Shown one piece after another: positions 56,673 to 64,000 of a stretch of 64,000 nucleotides of DNA. Position 1 is the stretch's first letter; every line of letters starts with the position of its first letter. This DNA comes from Ceratothoa steindachneri (taxonomy: Eukaryota; Arthropoda; Malacostraca; Isopoda; Cymothoidae), in NCBI GenBank assembly GCA_963969495.1, contig OZ018324.1, positions 46,203,019 through 46,267,018 of the forward strand. The letters are read 5' to 3'. Below the pieces are notes generated by a model, which was not told where the DNA came from, did no database searches, and saw only the letters and a program-made list of their open reading frames with translations. A program made the position numbers and the translations under genes.

Positions 56673-58020
56673 CGAAGAATACTTTTGTCGAAGAATGCTA
56701 TTTTTTTGGGGGGGGGTTTAAGAAAGAGTCAGTCTCAAACACGAAAGGATTCAATGAAACGCACAGGAATTATCCCAAAATAAACATATATTTAAATTTA
56801 ACAATTTACTACACAAAAAAAACATGAACCACAGAAATACTATGAATTTAAATAGACAATAATGACTTAAATAAGTTTTTAAGTAAGGCTTTTTAACTTG
56901 AGTTTTAACTTGAGTTAAAATACCTTGGTTGCTCTGGCAGCAGGTTTGAGTCTGACCTTCAACTCAATGAGCCCAGACACCTCAGGAATCCGGTGGGTTC
57001 TTTGACGCGTGCCTCGAACAGATGGTTGGCGGTGGAGGAGATGACTTGGCGGCCACAAGGGAATTAGGGTGAGTGTGGAAGATGGCAGGGCCACACGATA
57101 TTCGGGGAGGGGGTCTTTTTCAAGTGCGAGAACTATCACGGCGCTTCAGGATGCACTAGGATAGGCGGGGTCTCTCTGACGAGAGTAAGTTTAACTTGGT
57201 TCTTAAACCAAGTTAACTTAGAGTTCGATGTGACCACCGGGTAACTGGCTCGAGGAGGAGCTTTTTCTTGTCCATTACGGAAGTCCTCAAGGTCGCGGAC
57301 TATCACGGGGCTTTGTGCTACACCAGGATCGGGGGGAGAGGGGATTTTCTGACGAGAATCAGTTAAACTTGATTCCTAAACCAAGTTATACTTAGAGTTT
57401 GTTGTGACCACCGGGTAACGGGCTCAACGGGGGGCTTTTTTCTTCTTCGTTTCGTAATTCCTCAAGGGCGAAGACTCTTCCTGGGCTTTAGGATACACCA
57501 GGATAGGAGTAGTCTCTCTGACGAGAGTAAGTTGAACTTGAACAAGTTAACTTAAAGTTCGGTTTGATAAGTAGGAACTAGCTCGAGGATGAGATGTTTC
57601 TTAGTCCCCTTGCTAGCCCGGCCTCTGTTGCCGGGGACTTCGTAGCCTCGTTGACTCACAGATTCTACCTCGTTTTTCACAAGTGTTTGGTATTTATACT
57701 TCGTAACCTCACTGGGGTAGGGGTAGGACGGGATAGGGGGGGGCGCAGGAGGGTTTTTACGCCAACTGTTTTTCTCAGCGAGTCTTACCTCTGGTTTAGC
57801 TGGCCTTCAAGTTTGAGAAACGCATCTCCAATTTCGTACTTGAGGTGAAGTTGAATATACACTCGTATGGGAGTTCTTGCAGTTTAAACCGTTCTGCTCT
57901 TCATAGGGACGAGAGGCGAGGGGCTGTGGTTACGAGATTGACCCAAGGTGCCTAGCCCGGATGTTTTTGCTGTCAACGTCCCGTGTATCAACTGGGAGAG
58001 AAGGGAGAGGGTTGATTCCC
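56673..58020 (-). repeat. LTR, high-coordinate copy (1348 bp) with internal expansion
   Basis: This copy matches 53806-54560 at both ends but has about 590 extra bases in the middle, made of the sub-repeats at 57.12-57.61 kb. Its right end (GTTGATTCCC at 58020) corresponds to GATCGATTCCC at 54560. Confidence 0.82.
57120..57610. repeat. three tandem sub-repeats of 160-173 bp in the LTR
   Basis: Each unit holds CAAGTTAACTTAGAGTTC-like, TGACCACCGGGTAACTGGCT-like, a TTCCTCAAGG word, CACCAGGAT and TCTGACGAGAGTAAGTT. TGACCACCGG occurs at 57231 and 57404, and its diverged counterpart near 57563. Each also includes an AACTTGGTT..AACCAAGTT inverted word. Confidence 0.82.
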
Positions 58021-59479
58021 GTTAGAATATGTATAAAGGTTATCCCAATTTGGATGAATAAAACGAAAGTTATCAATAGATAAAAAATTTGCTAGAAAAC
58101 CTGACCCAACAGAATCGTTCCGTTTAAAGTGCACTATTGCATTATTTTGGTAAATAAAATGAACGCTTAAATTCAGTATAAAATTCATTAAGATTTCTAA
58201 AGTTTGAAAATTCCCTTAATATTATATATAATTTTAAACTAGATTGAAAAAGACCAAAATTTCGAGAGTTAAAAGTCTTGAATGAGCTCAGATTTCTCGC
58301 GAACATTTCTTGGAATGTTTAAATTGAATTGAATTATGTTAGAATCGCAAATTCCAAGAGTTTCGTCAACATGTATATTATCAACTAACTTTATTATTCG
58401 GAATTAAGCTTAGGATATTCGCCCCTATTTAATGAAAGATGTTGTAGTTTATAAATACGATTAGTGATTTACTACACTGTCAGCCGATTTTTGGTTTTAA
58501 ATCAACATGAGATAAATTGACGTCAATGCATATAAACGTTGTTTTCATTAGTTTCGAAATTGTTTCCAAAATAATAAAAATATGGTTACTCGTTTTCATT
58601 GGTATTCTAAAGCCAATTAAAAATTCTTTATACATCTGAATCCGGAAAACAGTCACAGCAATCTTCAGATAAATTATCAACTCTCCCCGCCCTCCTCTGA
58701 CTAAAAACCATAGTCATTTACTAAATGTTTGGCACCCATACAGATACTACACCGTTTAGAGGAATTCCATTTAGCATAAAGTGGTGTGTCGTTTTTAAAG
58801 TTATAAATATTAAGTAAATATATCGCTAATTCCTGACGAGAACTTTTAAACCATTATTAAGATAGCACTATCTGATTAGGAATATGCAACCATAATCCTC
58901 TCACAATTATATACCTAAACTAATGATTTTACAGCTTCTATCATTATGTTTTCTCAATAGAGTTCTATAACGAAAAATAAGCTCCTCTGAACTGGTAGAA
59001 AAAAAAATTAGTCTTGCTAAGATGCACAATAAAAGTAGTATTTTCTGTAGTATTTTCAGAGAAGTCATAAATTGAATTAATTATTTCTTCACTTTTACTA
59101 CAGGGATAGTAGTAACACTTTTCTTAGTCAGACCCCTGTCACACAACTCATCAATTTGGTTTGATACATTAGAATATATGACCAAGTGAACATGATCCTT
59201 GCCCTAATCAGGCAGAGAAGTAAAAACTCAGTAGCTATTAATTGTGCTCATCAGGAGTCTGCCAGGAGCACCTTGATGTACCCTCTCAAAAGAGACAGAT
59301 TTAGTAGGTACAGGCCCTTTTACACCTAGATGCTACTTTTTTGCAAGCGAGAAGTCTCATTTTTCAGGCCCATAAGTCACGGCATCCAACCTAGCTGAAA
59401 GACTTGTTTGTGGAAATAGCATCCTTTGTGTATTAATTGCGCAAATAGCATAAGGTCAGTTCGGCCGCCCAGGCTTGTC
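58021..59479. other. unassigned AT-rich sequence
   Basis: About 1.46 kb with dense stops and no recognised motif. Confidence 0.4.
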
Positions 59480-60180
59480 GTCTCTCCAGATGATCTCTAT
59501 CCTTTCTGAAGGATGGACACCACAATTGGACTGCGTACTACAGTTTCGCAAGGACTAAGAAATTTTACAGGGTAAGTAAAAAATCTCCTTTTTCGATACG
59601 CAAACTGCCTTTTAATGTATCCTAGCATTCTTTGGTCCTTCCTTTTGCAATCAATGCTTTGATTCGAGAAGTTTAGATCGGGTGTTAGGCGAAATCTCAA
59701 GTCTTTTCCGACCATGTGGTCTCAATGGCAGTACCCTGCCCTATATGACGCTAGGGGTTTTATAATGGCTGATATACATAAACTTACACATATCGATATT
59801 TACTGGTGTTTTGCATTTTTAGGAAAAAACCTATATTGCCTGGTTGATACATTTATTCCCAATTTCCTCTCATCTGCCTAAATGGAGATCTTATAAACTA
59901 TGTATACCATCATCTATATCATCAATATAGATAATGAAGAGCATTGGACGGACCCTGCTTAGAACAGGGACGCACTCAAACGCCTCACCATTTACCAACA
60001 CTTTATCTCATATTTCCAAGCCAGTTCTCGATCCAACGAGCAACCTCCCCTAAGATTCCCAACGCACAACCGTACACAAAGGGCGTCGGTGGGGTACTTT
60101 ATTAAAGACCTTTTAAAGTCCCAATATATAGCATCCACCACATTGATTCGATCATTTTCTAAGAATACCTCAGAAATAGA
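59480..60180 (-). pseudogene. CR1-like LINE reverse transcriptase relic
   Basis: Minus-strand frames read GGCSLDREL near 60.05 kb, FECVPVLSRVRPMLFIIYID and DIDDG (for 'VPQGSvLGPiLFliyINDlddg', 59.98-59.92 kb), a VNIDMCKFMYIS segment ('n..Kc.vm.ig'), then the open stretch 59715-59497 with VGKDLRFRLTPDLNFSNQSI and KRKDQRMLGYIKRQFAYRKR ('EkDLG....dlk...q...a..KA..mLG.I.R.F..r'), and SPCETVVRSPIVVSILQKG ('lvRPhLEY.vq.wsP...kdi'). The FADD catalytic box between 59.9 and 59.8 kb is not recognisable. This is the palm end and thumb of a CR1/L2-type RT. Confidence 0.8.
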
Positions 60181-60512
60181 CCGAAACCTATAATAGAGCC
60201 GAAAATTTATGTTGAGAGCTATCTAGAAGGTCGTAGGATCCAAAATAGTCAACTATCACTTCTGCTACTGAGAGTGATGGGTAATACGTCTACGTTAGCT
60301 AATCTGAATTACGCGTATGCGTGTGGCTGGGCTCAGTTATCACTATTTATTATGATGGCAGAATTGGTTGTTAATCATCTGTGATGGAAGAGATAGTATG
60401 TGTGAATATAATTTTCCGAAAATTTAGAAAAGACAAAAAGAGAGATAAAGACAAAAAGAGAGAATGAAAGAAAGATAAATACAGTCAGAGAAAGATACGA
60501 GTATATAGGTGA

Positions 60513-60555
60513 GAGGAGTGTGACATTGTTGCCCGGCAACAATGTCAGACTCCTC
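60513..60555. repeat. palindrome with 21-bp arms and one-base centre
   Basis: GAGGAGTGTGACATTGTTGC plus C (60513-60533) is mirrored by 60535-60555 with a single mismatch and a one-base loop at 60534. Such a short loop would readily form a cruciform. Confidence 0.92.
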
Positions 60556-60930
60556 TAACCTGGGTGAACTAAAACTACCTTCCCGATAGGCAGAAATCTT
60601 AATTATTCAGTCAAAGAATTTCCTTCGAACGATAAAAAGAAAAGCAGAACACGCCTGCCTAAATATCAGTCTCTATCTCTTGCTTTTTCATGTTAAAGTC
60701 CTTGAGGAAAGCAGACAGTCTATTAACACAGTATCGTTGCATATCAAGGTCAAATCGAAGTTTATTTCTCCATTGTTCTGGAAATTCCATATGAGTTTCT
60801 CTTATAACTTAACTGAAATCAAAGAACATGCAAGTTCGTACTTGTTTATCTCTTTGTTAGTTTCTATATGTGTATTCATTCATTAAAATATAAACCAGTA
60901 TTCCACTCTTTTTAACTGTAATTTTACTTG

Positions 60931-60970
60931 ATCTCTGAAGATGATACTAGAGTATCGAAACGCGTCAGAT
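60931..60970 (+). ncRNA. hammerhead-ribozyme-like motif (locus 2)
   Basis: In order: ATCT (stem I, 60931-60934), CTGAAGA (core box CUGANGA, 60935-60941), an extra T, GATACT-AG-AGTATC (perfect 6-bp stem II with a 2-base loop), GAAA (second core box, 60957-60960), CGC and GTC (cleavage triplet 60964-60966), then AGAT, which pairs with ATCT to close stem I. Stem III would be A-U and C-G only, with a 2-base loop, as in the minimal hammerheads of Penelope-like elements. The extra T between the core box and stem II is the one departure from consensus and may reduce or abolish activity. Confidence 0.55.
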
Positions 60971-61129
60971 AAATAAGGGGTTTTGCTAAAGGATCCTTCT
61001 ACCAAGCTTACTTTTGAAATCAAAATCTGGCCTTAACTCAGACGTTAATGCAAATATACGACAACGTGAAAGATGAAAGAAAATAAGAAATGAAAGATTA
61101 ACCGTACCATTTAACAAAACTTGCTACGA

Positions 61130-61237
<108 letters not shown>

Positions 61238-62154
61238 CGAGGGGTAGTCAATTAGTTTTGCGAATCGGTAAGGCAAAACAGAGGAAGGTGGATAACTGTT
61301 TGTGCGAGTGTTAGGACAAGTTATGACAGGTAAAGACCTGCAGCCGCACGCACCTGCCTCGTTTATTTAAGAAAACAGTAGCTGATCGCAGATCGTCAGT
61401 TACAAATTTTTCAACAATGGACAAGGTTAAGTACCGCGAAGTGATCAAAGTTTTGACCAAGGAAGGCAAGAATGCAAAAGAGATCCATGAACGCATGGTT
61501 GCAGTGTACACCAACACTGACCCTTCCTATGCAACCATTGCTCGCTGAAATAGGGAGTTCCGCCATGGCCGTGAGTCCCTTAAAGATGACCCCCGTCCAT
61601 GACGCCTGTCAGACGTGACCAACGAAGACAATGTACCCTGTGTGGAGAGGATGATCCTTGAAAATCGACGGGTGAAGGTCGAAGAAATCGAGAGAGAACT
61701 TAGACTATCACATTGAAGTGTTATCAACATCATCCACGACAATTTGGTCATGACGAAGGTCTATGCTGGTGGGTTTCCCTAGAAACCTAGCGCCCCATTA
61801 TTGACCTTAACGTCATCAAAATCCACAAGGCCAGAGTTGCACAAGCTGCCTTGCGCGAGTGTGGATTCGAGGAGCTCAACCATCCCCCTACAGTCCAGAT
61901 CTGGCCCCTAGCGACTACTTTTTATTCCGCCAGCTCAAGGCTGCACTGCGTGGACGCTGGTTTGGGGACAATGAAGATGTCCAGCTCGCCGTCCAGGAGT
62001 GGATTGAACAGCAGTCGCCAAATTTCTGGTGGTCGGGAAATCGAAGCCTCAGGGACAAGTGGGGCAAGTGCATTGAAGTCGAGGGTAGTTATATTAAAAT
62101 ATGATAAAACACTTTTCCTCATATCCGAATTGCAAAATTTATTGACCGCCCCTC

Positions 62155-62155
<1 letters not shown>
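61238..62155 (+). mobile_element. mariner-family transposon, internally deleted (copy 2)
   Basis: The left end (CGAGGGGTAGTCAATTAGTT) and the reverse complement of the right end (CGAGGGGCGGTCAATAAATT) are inverted repeats matching those of copy 1. The element is 918 bp, 369 bp shorter than copy 1. Alignment places the deletion at about 61.82 kb, where GTCATCAAA runs straight into ATCCACAAGGCCAGAG; in copy 1 these are about 360 bases apart. It is flanked by long TA runs on both sides. Confidence 0.93.
61417..62104 (+). pseudogene. mariner transposase, deleted catalytic core (copy 2)
   Basis: It starts MDKVKYREVIKVLTKEGKNA and continues with EIHERMVAVYTNTDPSYATI, then a stop where the 'W' of 'ARWNREF' would be, HGRESLKDDP, RVKVEEIERELR and SVINIIHDNLVMTKV. 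This keeps the 16 bases missing in copy 1. The deletion removes the first two catalytic Asp motifs. The end keeps the YSPDLAPSDYFLFRQLKAAL block with the third catalytic Asp and RDKWGKCIEVEGSYIKI. Non-functional, though its ends could have been mobilised in trans. Confidence 0.9.

Positions 62156-62221
<66 letters not shown>
62156..62221. repeat. (TA)n microsatellite, right flank of mariner copy 2
   Basis: About 33 TA units starting at the mariner end. Confidence 0.95.
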
Positions 62222-63490
<1,269 letters not shown>

Positions 63491-63618
63491 TCTCTGAATA
63501 GAATAGCTTTTTAAGGAACACTTTCGCTAGTTCGAACGGAGACTATGAAAGAAATAGAAAATTAATTGGGAATTCAAAGAATAAATGAGGAATAGGTAAA
63601 CGCGTGGCAGATATACAA

Positions 63619-63711
63619 ATGTATATATCTCTCAAAGTAGCACGAGAGAATGATGGAAATGAATCCATAAAACCACATTGAAAGAGAAAACGGAATAATT
63701 TTTCCTTGCAG

Positions 63712-63712
<1 letters not shown>
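63619..63712 (-). repeat. partial second copy of the SINE body
   Basis: TGTATATATCTCTCAAAGTA through CTTGCAGTAATAT repeats 63261-63356 with four or so changes. In place of the tRNA-like head there is a (TA)n tract (63713-63788). Confidence 0.88.

Positions 63713-63788
<76 letters not shown>
63713..63788. repeat. (TA)n microsatellite
   Basis: About 37 TA units directly joined to the partial SINE. Confidence 0.95.
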
Positions 63789-63791
<3 letters not shown>

Positions 63792-63971
63792 TGTTTACCT
63801 TTTATCCAGTGTTTATTAAGATCTATTTTGTCGTTGTGTTTGGAATATTCCTTGGTCACGCAGCAACAGCTAACTATTCAAATGGCACTCTTAGAACAAT
63901 AACCTTTGTTGCCTTGCTTAGCCAACCTTAGAGCCTGTGTCTGTATATTCCCATACACTTGGCCATACCTT

Positions 63972-64000
63972 GTATATATATATATATATATATATATATA
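63972..64000. repeat. (TA)n microsatellite, cut by window edge
   Basis: TA run continuing past the end of the window. Confidence 0.9.

Larger units (their letters stand above)
53806..58020 (-). mobile_element. LTR retroelement remnant with unequal LTRs
   Basis: Two direct repeats, 53806-54560 and 56673-58020, flank a 2.1-kb interior that on the minus strand encodes a charged gag-like protein. The minus orientation is chosen from that protein and from TGGTGTCAAGTCTGTAGGAT just inside the right LTR (about 56665-56646), a plausible tRNA primer-binding site. No protease, RT or integrase is visible, so pol is deleted or this is a non-autonomous derivative. Confidence 0.7.
60290..60970 (+). mobile_element. 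candidate Penelope-like element terminal region
   Basis: A GAATTACGCGTATGCGTGTG word and its flank (60.30-60.39 kb) resemble 32.08-32.16 kb, next to the other hammerhead-like motif. A near-perfect palindrome and a hammerhead-like motif follow. Two loci sharing these parts suggest one repeated element. Hammerheads are known in the terminal repeats of Penelope-like elements; I see no Penelope RT or GIY-YIG endonuclease here, so the assignment is inference. Confidence 0.45.

Overview
The window is eukaryotic repeat-rich DNA, almost certainly from an invertebrate animal. There are no long intact reading frames, no bacterial operon layout, and no host gene I can recognise. About half the span can be assigned to decayed transposable elements, joined by very long (TA)n microsatellites. 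The mix of families (I-like and CR1-like LINEs, mariner, DD37-type and Tc1 transposons, ZBED5-type hAT elements, and an orphan repeat protein I know mainly from arthropod genomes) suggests an arthropod, perhaps a crustacean. That placement is inference.

Layout, 1-21.6 kb. An I-like LINE on the minus strand (1-2.70 kb) is cut by the first copy of a dispersed LTR-like repeat, here called family L1 (2.70-3.93 kb). AT-rich DNA with a fold-back element follows (6.33-6.99 kb). A minus-strand Tc1 relic (9.59-10.85 kb) is split by a ~127-bp minisatellite. Two inverted copies of a second LTR-like family, L2 (11.4-12.0 and 14.7-15.5 kb), flank (TA)n tracts and a 1.29-kb mariner with recognisable ends (12.35-13.64 kb). 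L1 copy 2 (15.77-16.57 kb) abuts a minus-strand LINE, family B (16.57-21.6 kb).

Layout, 21.6-44 kb. A (TA)n tract at 21.6 kb separates the minus-strand LINE B pieces from plus-strand pieces (21.7-26.2 kb). Next come a hAT relic (26.6-27.6 kb), another LINE B gag relic (28.1-29.15 kb), a GC-rich LTR-like block with a TATA box (about 30 kb) and a Penelope-like terminal region with a hairpin and a hammerhead-like motif (31.2-32.1 kb). Two DD37-type transposase relics and a second hAT relic follow (32.4-35.3 kb). Then comes AT-rich DNA, an orphan arthropod-type repeat protein (39.2-40.9 kb) and L1 copy 3 (42.25-43.46 kb).

Layout, 44-64 kb. A TC-rich block precedes a third LINE, family C (44.6-48.4 kb). 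After that are a large fold-back element (50.8-51.5 kb), a plus-strand Tc1 relic (52.1-52.9 kb) and an LTR element with unequal LTRs and a charged gag-like interior (53.8-58.0 kb). The right end holds a CR1-like RT relic (59.5-60.2 kb), a second hammerhead-like locus with a near-perfect palindrome (60.3-60.97 kb), an internally deleted mariner inside (TA)n (61.24-62.16 kb) and a tRNA-derived SINE with a partial duplicate (63.3-63.7 kb).

No gene here appears functional. The elements share themes rather than a pathway: insertion at TA-rich targets, nesting, and inverted copies. The observations most worth following are the two hammerhead-ribozyme-like motifs with neighbouring palindromes, the orphan protein family, the inverted LINE B cluster, and the two mariner copies inside TA microsatellites. 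Boundaries are estimates made by eye; identities come from remembered family motifs, not searches.
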